Notes: a model not told the origin generated them from the sequence alone. Positions 11,690 to 22,902 are shown, numbered from the stretch's first letter. The stretch is DNA of 64,000 nucleotides from Polyodon spathula (GCF_017654505.1 NC_054536.1:29587970-29651969); one strand, 5' to 3'. Translations and numbers: made by a program.

Positions 11690-11815
11690 TTTGGTATCTC
11701 TACCCATGAGGTAATGGTTATATTTCGTACTTGATAGGGAACGTTAGGTTATTATCATAACCCTGGTTCCCTGAGATAGAAATGTAATCATTAACCTTCA
11801 AGGTCGCTGCGTCCA
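11690..11815 (+). repeat. DIRS copy 1 internal complementary region
   Basis: Reads CCCATGAGGTAATGGTTATA, then CTTGATAGGGAACG, a short AT-rich joint, GGTTCCCTGAGATAGAAATG and TAATCATTAACC. The first half is the complement of the left end and the second half the complement of the right end: a fossil end-to-end joint. Confidence 0.8.
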
Positions 11816-13260
11816 TGATTGCAGCAGACGAGGAAGGAAAAATGATGAGATCTGTGCGTGCAATCTTTTAATGCCCTCTGGGGCGGGAATGACTGTGTCA
11901 CAGGTTCTGATAAGTAGTCTTTGTTATATCTGGTCTTGCAGGGTTTTTAAGGATACATACCTATGAGGTAATGGTTACATTTCGATTTCAGGGAACGTTA
12001 TTCAGTGGTGAGAGATAAGCTGCAATGCATATGGAACATTTAATGAAAATGTAAATTACAAAATATGTCAATTATTGGGTCTTTTTCTATTGTGGATGCA
12101 TGTGCATTTTGTTGATTCAAAATGCATTAAAAAGCAGTGATGGTTTAATTAATGGGTAAACACTCATTTTAAGTAAGATTTGTTTTATAAATCAGATATG
12201 AAAGGAGCGAGCTCCTCTACTATAATTGATTTGGACTTATGTGAGAACATGTAGATCTAGATTGTAAAATGTAGAGATACATAAACAGTGGATCTAAATA
12301 CAGTAGACTAATCCAGTTTTGACCAGAACCTGTTTAGATTACTCAGTAATTTAAATCCCTTTAAGTTCTGAGCTGTTTTCGCCTGTTTTATACTGTTGTT
12401 AGATTTGTGGCTATAACTCTAACTATAAAGGTTACAGGTACATATCATGCACACTGAAGGCTTTCATAAAAATAAAAATAAATCAATACAGATAACAAAA
12501 ACCATGGGAGATGCTTTTTAGAAAAAAAACAAAAAAAAACGTATTTATTATTTGTAAAAAATATTTTAGCATGGCCAGCTCAAGTCTGACAATGCACAGT
12601 GAAACTTTAACATGTCGGGAACATGGGGAAAAAATTGAACAATTATTAGTTATTAATTAATTAATTGAAAATGTGAAAAAAAAAGAAATAAAAACCCAAA
12701 TTATTCAGCTCAGGAACAAGATGGGGCTGTTCACTGGCCAGGAAGGTGGCTACCAGGGCAACATAACCCTAAACAGCTCTGGTCTTGTGGACCTGATCCA
12801 CAAACACAAAAAACAAATATATCTTTATCGGAAGATAGGTCCTTGTGCCTTTGATGTCGCCATTTTTCTTATTTTGTAAAGTTTTTGTGTGAAAATGTTT
12901 GTTTACTGCACCGAAGTAGTTCTTTCTACAGCGCAGCAGCAACATTCCAAAACACTCGCATTCAAGGCTCTCTCCTAACATGGGCATCTACCAGAAATAC
13001 ACAAGTATGATCTAATTCTAAAGCTAAGAAACTCGTCTTTCCAATGCAAGCAGGGAGTAAAAAGAGCTAGAGCCAGGTCAATTAATAATAATATATTAAT
13101 ATTAATTAATATTGGGCGTACCCTAAAGAGTTTATAAAAAAAAAAAAATCCCTGTTTGTTTTTGATGATCTTTGATACCGAATTATATTTCAACAATTAG
13201 AGATCTCTGTACAATAAATGTGTTTTTTTTTTTTGTATCCCAGCTGATTTTATATGTATG

Positions 13261-13316
13261 TATATATGTGTGTGTGTGTGTGTCTATATATATATATATA
13301 GACACACACATATATA
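13261..13316. repeat. Palindromic (TG)n(TA)n(CA)n microsatellite
   Basis: TG repeats, then TA repeats, then CA repeats form a perfect extended palindrome able to fold into one hairpin. Confidence 0.85.
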
Positions 13317-14813
13317 TGAAAACTGTCTGATAAAAAATAAACTTCTACGTACAGTTATAAAATCATAGCTAGTGAGAATTTCGTCCTCGGATTGGCTGTC
13401 CTCTATCAGAATATTCTGAGAGTACCTTGACACGACCCTTGTACAGCCTCCTGAGACAGACCAAACAACCTGTGTATGCACAGCAGCTTACTGCAGTGAA
13501 GTAATCTACAGAACAATTGTTATGTCCACACTGGATATAAAAACATCAGAACACACCAGTCTGTCCTAAAGTGCACTGGTACGAGCATGTGATCATTATT
13601 ACTACGCTATAGGGATTCGGATTAGCAAGAGTTCGCTCTCCCGCCACCCTTTTACTCACTATTGATCTTGCTGGTGTTTTCTCCTGGGGTGATCTACTCA
13701 ACACATTGTAGTACCATATCTATAAACTATAAAAACACAGTGGATAGAGATCTGTTTTTCGCCTGCTTGCTCAGTTTGAAAAAACAGTTCCTGCTGATTT
13801 TAAAACCTTGTGCCAAATGTACTGTAATGAAGAATCACCCATAGAACCAATGTTCGCACAAATTAGGACAGGGGATAAAGAAACAAAAAACATTCCAACA
13901 GGGTGATCTTTGTGTTACAGCAGTGGCCTGGGGAAAAATCTGTACTTGTAACAACTAGTTTTATAAGTTGTTGAGTCCTCGAAATGAGATAAGACACTGA
14001 AGTAAGTCAGCAGTGAAGTTTGAGGATCGGACTAAAGTTATATGAAGAGTTGAGTATGCATTCATTATGTTGGGTTTGCAGCAAGTGTTTTATAGAAAGG
14101 GGTGTACATATACTAGGTCATTTCTGAGTAATTCCCTTTAAGATGATTTTTTTTGTCAGCAGGTATTAAATGGAACCAATCAAACCTTTTTAATAACATA
14201 ATTTCACAACAATCTCACTATGCAGAATGGTTAAGTGTGTCTCTCATTCTTGTTTTAAATGCTAGCAGTGTCTCAATATCAGTGTTGGCAGACCTGGTAA
14301 TTCTTAAAGGGGTCTAATGCCCCCTCTACAGTGAGGTACTTATCTGTTACAAATCAAAAAGCTGGGATTTTGTGATAGGGGTAAAAACTCTTTATAAGAG
14401 CAACAATGTGAATTTTCTAAATGTTTGCTAAACAGCCACATGCCATGAGTTTCTCAGTTAATTTCCACTGCCGTTGTTGTCCAGCAAAAAGGAACCATTT
14501 CACTGTATATGATTTATCTTTTTTTTTCCCCCATTCGATTTGATGTGCCATTCACTTTACAGTGTGCCCCTGGGATGTTTATCTGTTGTCCATAAAAACT
14601 CCCATTTCAAGTTATTTTTATTATGATACACTTTTGGGCAATATTGTTACTGCTTCATAGACTATCATGTGCCAGTATCAAAATTCAGCATTGTGTCTCG
14701 GCTGGATAAGCCAAGGCATGTGTGGATGAGCCCCAAGAAACTTTATTCTAGCCTAGTACCTTGTGCTCAGAAAGGAGTATTACACCACTACAGAGTCAGG
14801 CTCTTGTACTATA

Positions 14814-14815
<2 letters not shown>

Positions 14816-14851
<36 letters not shown>
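14816..14851. repeat. (GT)n microsatellite
   Basis: Pure GT dinucleotides for about 35 bp. Confidence 0.95.
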
Positions 14852-14852
<1 letters not shown>

Positions 14853-14859
14853 ATTGGTT

Positions 14860-15130
14860 CAAGACTGAGCATGCTGGAGGACACTGATTTCTTCCAGACT
14901 CTACAGAGACCATCTGGAGAGGAAGAAGTGGGCTGGTGTGTTGAAATGCGCAGCACTCCCCTGCAGCCTCCAAACCTGTCGCCTATTGAGCTTATCTGAA
15001 ATGAACCGTAGGATGGGAGGCTGATCTGAGCTGTTGCACAGTGTAGAGCAGTCCTTGTTGCACCTGTAGGAAATTGTTGGAATGATGCCTCCATATCTGT
15101 CAAGCTGTCATTCAAGCCTGGGAAATGATT
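14860..15130 (+). pseudogene. Possible Tc1-like transposase C-terminal debris
   Basis: The plus strand reads LQPPNLSPIELI, a stop, NEP, a stop, DGRLI and on to GNCWNDASISVKLS. This echoes the SPDLNPIE.LWDEL...WN.I end of Tc1 transposases, with several stops. No terminal repeats found. Confidence 0.4.
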
Positions 15131-16744
15131 TGAGTCAAGACCATCACTGTTATTGTCAAATGTATTTCTACTGATCGTTATAACACACCTATTAGACTAC
15201 TTTTTTTGAGGACATTTAAAGTCTGTTTTACACAGTGACTGTCCAAGGACCAAAATTGCCTTTACTGTTGAGCAGGTAGTACCAACAATTGAGTGCTGCT
15301 AAATTCATGCCTGTATTGCATTAAACACACTATTTTCTTCTGTGATTTGTGATTTTTACACTACCCTATACATGTATATGTTAAAGAGTAAGCAACTTAA
15401 AATGTAATTTGAAAGTTTTGGGGGGTTTTTTCAGTTCCCTTTTTAATCTAGGTATAATTATATACAGATAGAGAGAGTAGGTGGTTCTAGCAGAGGTGAG
15501 AGGTCATACTGACACATGATTTAAATTGACTGAGGAAGCACAGGGAATTCACCAGACTAGCTCAACACAGCCCAAAGTAAAGGCAGGTTTAAAGAACAAT
15601 TATAATTACTTAATATTGGAACAACAGCCCAGAACCAATTGGAATGATTGTAAATGCCATACAATAGTAATTACAATGACATTTAAAGGTACTCACTCTA
15701 ACAATGAATGGTTAATTTAAGTTTAAACATGCCTCAGGTCAAATTCCATTTAGTCTTTAATGAAAGACTGCCAACTGTAATTTAGTAGCATTTTCTTTGC
15801 ACTGGAGCATAAGCTTAATAAATCTGGCCAAGTATGTAATGTGCTAAAAGACACCGCAGCTCATGTTGTATATATTTATATATTTTAAAGAATGTCTCTA
15901 TAGAGTTCTTAGCAACGGTTAACCAACCATGCATACCTCGCTTAATTGTTGATATTTGTGGATATGGGACTAGTATCACGCTCGAAAAAGACATGACCAC
16001 TGACGTTGGGCAGAAAAATCTTCTTGCATGTTATTTACTTTAAAACATTTGGATAAAGAAAAAACAAAACAAAACACATCATGTGTCTTCATCAGGTCTA
16101 GCTATATAACAACAGTACAGTCACCACCACTTAGAACGGGCGCGTTTGCCTGTTAACGTGAATCACCCGCAGCGAATTTGAGTGAGTAATTCTCCCGCTA
16201 CCAGACCTGAACAAGAATAACACAGTTTACAAACACACATTAATTAAAGAGTACTCCCATTCCCTTCCCCAGTCCATAATCAGGTCCATTCCCACATTGT
16301 TCCCAGTTTTTTGAAACACTGTTGCATTGTTGCTCATCACTTTTCTCGTTCCAGCCATGATTGCTTGCTGTTGCAGTCAGTGCTGTTTTTTCAAACTGTA
16401 AATAAACCTGACACTGCGTACAGGGATTAAATAGCCAAAGTACAGTACAGAGGTGCAAATAACTGACTGATCTGCACTACAGTAAAAATCTTCCTTTTTT
16501 TTTTTTTTTTTAATCTGTGTGAATGGCTCATAATGAGATTGAGAAATACGGTGTGCTTAACATGGTATAAACAATGCCTTTTGTTACTGAAATCAATGGG
16601 AGTGGCAAACGCTGTTTGCCTGATATAAATGACTGCCCGAAATATCCCTGTACGGTGTAAGTGGTGGCAACTGTATATTAAAATGGCCACATTTATTATA
16701 CCAAACTGCGACACAACATAAGCACAAAACTGAACAGAAGCAGG

Positions 16745-16905
16745 GGACCCCAAGTGGCTCACCTGGTAAAGCGTGGCTGTGTGGTGTGCAGGGTGGGTCA
16801 TGCAGCCAGGGGAACACAGGTTTGCCTCCTGGATGTCCGAAGAGGGTGTTGCATTGCTCTGGCGCTCCAGCAGGTTAGGGAGGCAAAACCGGCAGGGACT
16901 GTTAA
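16745..16905 (+). mobile_element. tRNA-derived SINE, truncated
   Basis: GGGACCCCAAGTGGCTCACC (A box) and CAGGTTTGCCTCC (B box) with the downstream GGGAGGCAAAACCGGCAGGG match the SINE at 5096. The copy stops after GGACTGTT, missing the last 280 bp. Confidence 0.75.
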
Positions 16906-17381
16906 ACAGGCTGTTAGACGGAAGTTAAACAGCATTTTGCAGATCAGTGATAGTTAAGACATCAAAGCACCTATTTTATTATTTGACATGGGAAAGATTA
17001 TGAAAAAATTATATATGTGATTGCATGGCCAGTTGCATTCTGCTTGTGATTTGTTATCCATATCCGGCAAAATAAACCTAGATAAAAAGTCTACTACTAG
17101 ATTTGTTAGTCTTGCCTTTTATTTATTTTTTCAACAAATAGTAACAGGCATTTTCAATGTCCCATCATGCTTTTCTTCTTATTTAAAGATGCTTTGCAAA
17201 TAACAAAATCCACTTATATGCTTTTAGTCCTATAAATTCAGGCTGCAATGGTTCTGGGTCTCCTGTAATGAGGATTAAAGCTGCTGCCTAAGTGCCTCTT
17301 TGTAATTGTGTGTGAAGACAATAAACAATGGCTTCCCTAGGGCATTTTCTACAGTCTAACACGTTGTTCATTCACTTGTAG

Positions 17382-17469
17382 GGGGAAGAGCCCTGCTCAA
17401 GCAGAACTGAGCTTTCTGAATAAATGTAAATGGCTGGAGATGTACGGAGTAGATATGCATGTGGTAAAG
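17382..17469 (+). CDS. EPB41L4B: EPB41L4B exon: F2 end / F3 start ([10 protein letters not shown])
   Basis: This 88-bp exon lies between CTTGTAG and GTAGGT. It encodes [19 protein letters not shown] followed by [10 protein letters not shown]. The motif [10 protein letters not shown] marks the junction between the F2 helical bundle and the F3 PH/PTB-like lobe in nearly all FERM proteins. It ends on a codon boundary. The intron before it is 9.05 kb and holds a DIRS element, Tc1 debris and a SINE. Confidence 0.96.
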
Positions 17470-17756
17470 GTAGGTTTTATGACACTAACATGTTTTGTAA
17501 ACTCTGCCCCAGTAAAAATGTACAATACCTGTCAAGGATAAGGTCCAAAAACAAATTCATGTGATTTTCTATGATTTTCTATGTGATGATCCTGATTTTT
17601 ATTATGTGAGAGTAGCTGTTATTTACTTGCTAACTGAACTCTGCTTTCACCAATATAAAATTAGATAATGATGGTGGGAACCAACCAAGATGCAGCTTTG
17701 ATGAAATACATGAGCATTCTGTGCTTTTCTTCCAAGTAATTTGAATTTCCTATTGG

Positions 17757-19438
17757 CCTGGTGTTGATGGCTGCAGTGTAATTGCTGGCTCCAGGGATCA
17801 GCCTATTTGCGGCCTCCCCGGCACATCAGCACATACAATGGCGGTGCTGTGGCTCCAGGGATCAACCAAAGTGTGGCCTCCCTAGCGCCTCAGCATGGCA
17901 ACTGTCTGGAATGGGCTGGGTGTGGCACTTCGCTTCAGATAGCCACCTCCCATCTTAGGCGTTTTGTCAGCTAGTCCACAACACCTCAGGAAGTGTCGAC
18001 AGTGATGCCGGAGTCCCAGCACCACGCCATTACCCACCCAAGCCATCCATTTCTTTTCATTGATCTTGATTTCCTCCATCACCTCTCTTTTCGGCCTCTT
18101 TCCTCCTCAACAAGAGCTAGTTGTTACTTCTCTCTGCCTCCTTGGATAGAGCCTTCAGTATACATTGCAATTCCTGTCCACTGAATTCAATATCTCTGAG
18201 AAGCCAAGTCATGGAGTGCGCGACGAATCCTTGACAACCCAATCTCTAGCAGCCTCCAGATTTCCCAGGCAGATCTTCATTCTAATAACCTTTTCTGGAC
18301 AGAGGAATGTTGCTCTATGTGCCAGCTATTGCTGATATTAACAGCGAGTTGTTGATCTTTTATGCTGTTCTTCCAGTGCTAATGCCAAGCATCACAGCAC
18401 CTGGTCAGGACACCAAGTGAAGTGACCCTGGTTCGGAGACACTACATCCTGTAAGAATGTGCTTTAGGATGGCCAGTGCTGAACACAGTGGACTTGCAGG
18501 GTTCTCTCCTACCCACACATTCAGGTTCTGCATTGATTGAAGAACGTCATATGTGGACCTGATTAGGAAGCTGATCCTCCTCTGTTCCATTGTCCACAGG
18601 TCTCGCCAGCCAATCTTGTGCTGATCCACATTCTCCCATCTCCTGCACTGTCCCTGCTTAGCCTGGGAACTGCCTTTACACACATCCTCTCCTGCTTTTA
18701 CACTTTAGTAACTACCAACTTCCCCCTTTAAGATGGAGCTGCTTTGTGCCTCTCGGAGGAGCTCAACTGAGGCCCAGTTCTCCTCTTCCCTGTTGTACTA
18801 GCTCCATTATATCACTGATATGAAAGGCAGCCTTTGCATCTTCCACCAAATCCTTTGCTGACCACTTTCTCCCAGTTGTAACTACTTCTAGCTACCCTGA
18901 TACATGTGTCACGTGATTCCATCAGTGTACTTTCCAGCCAAACCTTAATGCACTTCAGTTCCTCAGTTAGAGCTGAGACTGGCAGCTGCAGTTTCCATTT
19001 AACGCATAACTCTCAGCCACTTCCTAATGTTTGAACTATTCAGGATTGTGACCAGGAAACCTCTTGCACAGTAAACAGCCATAGCAACCTTTGAAGAAGA
19101 TCACACTGAAAGCCGCAAACTTTAAGCTTGCCCAGTAGTGCACTGCTGCTGATACTCTTCAGCCCTTGCACTGCCTGCTGTCTCACCTCTCCTTTTAAAT
19201 CCCCACTGTACCGCCTCCCAATACTCTTTTACAGGATTTTCTAACACTGCTAGAATGGCCTCAACATCAGTATATAACACCTTATCCACTACTTTGCCTT
19301 TGATGATGGAGATGCTTCTCAACTTGGCGGGCTTGAACTGCATGCAAGCCCATCTGATGCCATTTGCTAGTTTTCCAAGTATTCGACTGATGCAGGCTAC
19401 CATTGTAGTCATGGTGGTCATGCTGTCCATGTATGCTC
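17757..19438 (-). pseudogene. Non-LTR (LINE) reverse transcriptase remnant, 3' portion
   Basis: Minus-strand frames read WACMQFKPAKLRSISIIKGK downstream of AYMDSMTTMTTMVACISR, the palm region of a non-LTR reverse transcriptase with its YMDD box changed to YMDS. Further on come WRDLWTMEQRRISFLIRSTY, SMQNLNVWV and CSALAILKHILTGC, a recurring zinc-knuckle-like C-terminal segment in this LINE group (the usual CPLC is degraded). Frameshifts and stops separate the pieces. A second copy begins at 62760 in the same orientation. Its upstream end continues at 20033-20135 beyond the inserted MITE. Confidence 0.75.
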
Positions 19439-19442
19439 TTAA

Positions 19443-20028
19443 CCCTTTGCGGTCCTATGTCAGACCAGGTCCGACATTACAGTTTTCCCTTTCCAGTCCG
19501 TTGTCGGACCCTGTCCGACATCATCAAAAAGATGTAAAGCACAGGTCTCCAGTCTTTTTTTCTCTGGAAAAAGCAGAGAAAACCTTTCAATGGCCGAGTG
19601 AGACCGATAGGACTGATAACCAGGAAAAAAAAGGGTGTTACAGGGACAACACAGACATAACAAAGGAGATAGCTGCTTCTTTATCCAGCGCTCAAAGAAT
19701 ATCACAGACATTTGCAGAGCTTTTAGAGATGTTATAGTAATAAAGTAATGACTTGGATCGCATTATTGAGGAGTTTGGTGGTAAAACGAGTGATCAGGAG
19801 AGGATTTATCAGTATGCACGTCTAAAGAGGTATGTGAAAAATACAGTAAACAAGGAGTGGGGCTTGGCTGGAGATCCAGTACTGAGTGTCCTGTTGCGAT
19901 TCAATGCCTTTTAAACCTGTTTTACACCGAAAAAAAAAAATAAAAAATTAAACAGCGCGTGTAAAATAAACAGCGCGTGTGAAAATAAATTGGACCTGAC
20001 AAGCGCTGAATAAATGGACTGCAAAGGG
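19443..20028 (+). mobile_element. piggyBac-like MITE 1 (TTAA target)
   Basis: TTAA at 19439-19442 and 20029-20032 flank ends CCCTTTGCGGTCCTATGTC and TGGACTGCAAAGGG. TTAA target sites with CCCTTTG-type ends are the hallmark of piggyBac-superfamily transposons. The 586-bp interior has no transposase. Same family as 21164-21706 in opposite orientation, and it interrupts a non-LTR element. Confidence 0.85.
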
Positions 20029-20032
20029 TTAA

Positions 20033-20135
20033 CAGTGGCAGCCACATGCCAGAAGCTAGCCGTTATCCTCCCACTACCCACTTCAAGGCCCAAGTAGTGA
20101 CTTCCATTGCCATGGTAAATTAGTGGTGGGAACAA
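20033..20135 (-). pseudogene. Upstream fragment of the split non-LTR element
   Basis: On the minus strand, this block (ending ...GCATGTGGCTGCCACTG) is brought next to the AYMDS box when the TTAA MITE between them is ignored. It should be the reverse transcriptase sequence immediately before the catalytic loop. Confidence 0.5.
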
Positions 20136-20202
20136 TCTTTGACATTATATATGAGTTTTCAGTGCTTTTCCTCAAATTAACTTGAAGAATACAGTCATTT
20201 AA

Positions 20203-20549
20203 CAGGATTGGGGTCAATTCCTGTTTTTCAATTCCAATTTAATTTCCAGTAACTTTTTAAAATCACTTTCCAATTCCCATTCCCTTTTAATCAATTGCAA
20301 CACATCATTGATCTAAGTTGCAGTTAGCAGCATTTTGTTAAAATGAGCTTCTCACAGTGGCAGCAAATTTCATAAATTGAAGTCACTGTTAATGAATTAA
20401 ATTGGCGTCAAACGAAAACAGCTGAGCGATCACAACAATTATGTCTCTAAAATATAAATTCCAGTTGCAATTGCTTCAAAGGAATTGGAATTAGAAATTG
20501 ATTTTAAAAGGGAATTGGAATTGAAAAACAGGAATTGGCCCCAACCCTG
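20203..20549. mobile_element. hAT-like MITE with about 40-bp inverted ends
   Basis: Left end CAGGATTGGGGTCAATTCCT then GTTTTTCAATTCCAATT; right end is its reverse complement with few changes, ending CCAACCCTG. CAGGGTTGGG ends suit hAT transposons. The flanking 8-mers TCATTTAA and GTAATTAA agree at 5 of 8 positions, so the target duplication is only tentative. 347 bp, no coding capacity. Confidence 0.7.
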
Positions 20550-21163
20550 GTAATTAAGTTTCTCTGAATCCTTAAAAATTTGATATGCTGTTTCCAATTT
20601 GAGAAATTTAGAAACACATTTTATAACCTTAAGATTTTTTAATTTTTTTATATTGCAGCCAGGTTTGGTTTATATAAATGTCTAATGCTGCCAAAAGGAA
20701 GCATGTCTGCATGAACTCAGAGAGCACTAAAAGAGAGCACTAAAACACTGATTGCTTAATGTTTGGAGAGTGTCCGCCTGCTTGCATTATATTCCAATTA
20801 GATTTTTACAAAGTGTGTTTGAATTCTATTCATGTTGCCATGGTCACATATTATGGGAAGTTACATTTTGTGTTGTAAGTAATGAGTGTTCAGCGCTCGT
20901 GATTGACAGCACAGGTAGCGTATTTGAGGTTGGCCTGAATCTGTGTTGAAAAAGCATTAACCATTGGATGGTAAGTGGGAATGCTGTGGCTCAGGTTCGA
21001 AATGATGCAGTCTTTGAAGAAGTAGTAACAAATGACAACTCAATGTGTTGAAGAAAATTGATTTTTGTAGCAAAAAATAAATAAAACATACTGTACAGGT
21101 GAAGACACTTGTGAACGAGTACTGTAGTTTTTCCACGAATTAGTGGTCTGATGATTTTATTAA

Positions 21164-21706
21164 CCCTTTGTGGTCCATTTATTCAACTGCATCTGGCCCA
21201 GTTTATTTTCACACACACTGTTTATTTTAGACGTGCTGTTTAAAAGTTGTTTTTTTTTCACAGTAAAACAGGTTTAAAAGGCGCTGCATATCAACAGGAC
21301 ACTCAGTACTGCGTCTCCAGCGCCGCCCCAGCCCTTGTTCGCTGTATTTATCACATACCTCTTCATAGTCGTGCATACTGATAAATCATGTCCTGATCAG
21401 TTTTTCTATCACCAAACTCCTCAATAGTGCTATCCAAGTCATTATTTTATCACTGTAACATCTCAAAAAGCTCTGCAAATGTCTGTGATATTCTTTGAGC
21501 ACTGGCTGCTGAAGCAGCTATCTTGTTTGTTTATGCCCGTGTTATGTCTGTGGTGAAGGGACTATGTGTATTGCTCAGATCCGCCTCTTTATTTTTTCGG
21601 TTTCTATCTGTCTCACTCGGCCATTGAAAGGTTTTATCGGCTTTTTCCTGATAAAACCTTGTAAAATTGTAATGTTGGACCTGGTCCGACATAGGACCGC
21701 AAAGGG
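21164..21706 (-). mobile_element. piggyBac-like MITE 2 (TTAA target)
   Basis: TTAA at 21160-21163 and 21707-21710 flank CCCTTTGTGGTCCATTTATT and GACATAGGACCGCAAAGGG. It is the same family as 19443-20028, inverted, with the shared interior GGCCGAGTGAGAC (complement) and internal differences. 543 bp, non-coding. Confidence 0.85.
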
Positions 21707-21869
21707 TTAAACATAGCAAACATCCATGGCTACAGAAATGGAAATAAGTTATGAGTAAGAACACACAGACTAATAGCGTATAAAGTATTAATTTTAGTGA
21801 AAGTGTGTTTGACGGCTTCGTACAATATTTTGCTTGAGAAGAATATCTTCCTCTTTTTCTATTTCCTAG

Positions 21870-21958
21870 GGCAGAGACGGCTGTGACTATGCGCTGGGAC
21901 TCACGCCAACAGGGATATTGGTCTTTGAAGGGCCTAACAAAATAGGCTTGTTCTTCTG
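21870..21958 (+). CDS. EPB41L4B: EPB41L4B exon: F3 lobe, [12 protein letters not shown]
   Basis: This 89-bp exon lies between TTCCTAG and GTGAAT. It encodes [20 protein letters not shown] and then GPNKIGLFF, with a split Trp codon at its end. G.TP.GILVFEG...IGLFFW is the start of the F3 lobe, which in this family binds peptide tails and lipids. Phase 0 in, phase 2 out. Confidence 0.96.
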
Positions 21959-22024
21959 GTGAATGTGATTTTCATAGTAATAGTAGTGATTGTAGTAGAA
22001 CAGTATTCTTCGTCTTAGTAGTGA

Positions 22025-22070
<46 letters not shown>
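22025..22070. repeat. (ATT)n microsatellite
   Basis: About 15 ATT units. Confidence 0.95.
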
Positions 22071-22073
<3 letters not shown>

Positions 22074-22214
22074 AATAATTGTACTAATAATAGTGTTTGT
22101 AAAATATGTACAATCTCTGTGTTTGATATAATATTGCGGTAGAATTGAGATTATTGTATGTAGAAAAAAAATAAATGCAAAAAAAAAAAGCAATAGTTTT
22201 AGTATATTATTAAT

Positions 22215-22420
22215 TAGCAATTTGACGCTTTTATCCAAAACGATTTACAGAGACTAGGCTGTGAACTATGCATCACAACTGCTGCTGCAGAGTCACTTCC
22301 AATAGGACCTTAATTTTAGGTCTTATCCAAAGATCCAAAAGATAGAGCATGAGGAGGCTAAGTGAGGTTAAACTCAGGGTCACACACAGTGAGTCAGTGG
22401 CTAAACTGGTGCTGACAATG
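22215..22420. repeat. Old dispersed repeat (GACGCTTTTATCC type)
   Basis: Matches the pattern of a fish repeat that I recall: GACGCTTTTATCCAAARCGA, then CTTACAGAGACTAGG-like, AACTATGCATCA, GCAGAGTCACTT, and GGGTCACACA.GAGTCAGTGGCT. Class unknown. Confidence 0.5.
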
Positions 22421-22557
22421 AATTTACCATGGATTTTCCATGCTTGTAAAAAATTATACCAGCAGGCTCATAAGTGGTCCTGAAATGAGCTAAATTTTAC
22501 ATATCTTTTTATCTTTTTAAATTCGTATTTTTCAAATGTTTTTTGTTTTTATTTTAG

Positions 22558-22627
22558 GCCAAAAATTACAAGATTGGATTTTAGAAAGAGCAAGCTGACT
22601 CTTGTTGTAGTGGAAGACGATGAACAG
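22558..22627 (+). CDS. EPB41L4B: EPB41L4B exon: F3 lobe, [21 protein letters not shown]
   Basis: This 70-bp exon lies between TATTTTAG and GTAGGT. The first base completes the Trp of IGLFFW, then [18 protein letters not shown] and EDDEQ follow. [17 protein letters not shown] is diagnostic for the F3 beta-strands of the EPB41L4/L5 group. The following intron is only 105 bp, the shortest here. Confidence 0.96.
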
Positions 22628-22732
22628 GTAGGTTAGTGTACTTCTACAGGAGATGTGAAGGTTGGGGGGGTGTTGTGCTGCTGAGCGTTTCTGTTTCTGA
22701 AACGTGATGTGTTTCTCTTTTGTTCTGTAAAG

Positions 22733-22902
22733 GGCCATGAACAGGAGCACACGTTTGTTTTCCGGTTGGATAATGCCAACTCGTGCAAGCACTTGTGGAA
22801 GTGCGCGGTGGAGCACCATGCTTTCTTCAGGTTGAGGCAGCCAACGCATGGCAGGGCGGGTAAAAACGACTTTGTGCGCCTCGGCTCCCGGTTCAGATTC
22901 AG
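22733..22902 (+). CDS. EPB41L4B: EPB41L4B exon: F3 end, EHTFVFRL...[15 protein letters not shown]
   Basis: This 170-bp exon lies between CTGTAAAG and GTACTG. It encodes [19 protein letters not shown], then [16 protein letters not shown], a short variable loop, and [12 protein letters not shown]. The long alpha helix [17 protein letters not shown] closes the F3 lobe and the FERM domain. An antisense open frame of 128 codons runs through the same stretch and is a shadow. Confidence 0.97.

Larger units (their letters stand above)
9061..11996 (+). mobile_element. Non-autonomous DIRS-like retrotransposon (ends and gag debris only)
   Basis: The left end starts GTTCCCTATCAAG, then TGTAACCATTACCTCATGGG and, further in, CTGTGATGCAGTCATGCCCG. 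The reverse complement of this stretch closes the element at about 11800-11996, ending ATGGTTACATTTCGATTTCAG then GGAAC and GTT. Just inside the right end, 11700-11800 holds both outer ends joined head to head, the internal complementary region that DIRS elements use for circular replication intermediates. Between the ends I find a possible gag start (9586) after a TTTTCACAG acceptor, a duplicated gag-like block, a Tc1 insertion, a GTACC-rich minisatellite and a SINE/LINE-like tail. Reverse transcriptase and tyrosine recombinase are absent, so it could only move in trans. Ends resemble the copy at 38311-41615. Confidence 0.8.
8331..17381. other. 9-kb intron: gutted DIRS with Tc1, Tc1 debris, SINE
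   Basis: Holds the DIRS remnant at 9061-11996, simple repeats at 13261-13316 and 14816-14851, possible Tc1 debris at 14860-15130 and a truncated SINE at 16745-16905. I see nothing in 8331-9060, 12000-13260, 13320-14815 and 15131-16744 beyond A/T runs. Confidence 0.65.
17470..21869. other. Intron: non-LTR element, two piggyBac-like MITEs, hAT-like MITE
   Basis: Filled by a minus-strand non-LTR element (17757-20135) split by a TTAA MITE, a hAT-like MITE (20203-20549) and a second TTAA MITE (21164-21706). 20550-21159 and 21711-21869 show nothing. Confidence 0.7.
21959..22557. other. Intron: (ATT)n and an old dispersed repeat
   Basis: Contains an ATT microsatellite (22025-22070) and about 22215-22420 with GACGCTTTTATCCAAAACGA, TTTACAGAGACTAGG and AGTGAGTCAGTGGCTAA, a widespread fish repeat whose class I cannot name with confidence. 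Confidence 0.55.

Noticed and set aside
19255..19737. 160-codon plus-strand open frame
   Set aside because: It crosses the border between a minus-strand LINE and a TTAA MITE; a fused chance frame.
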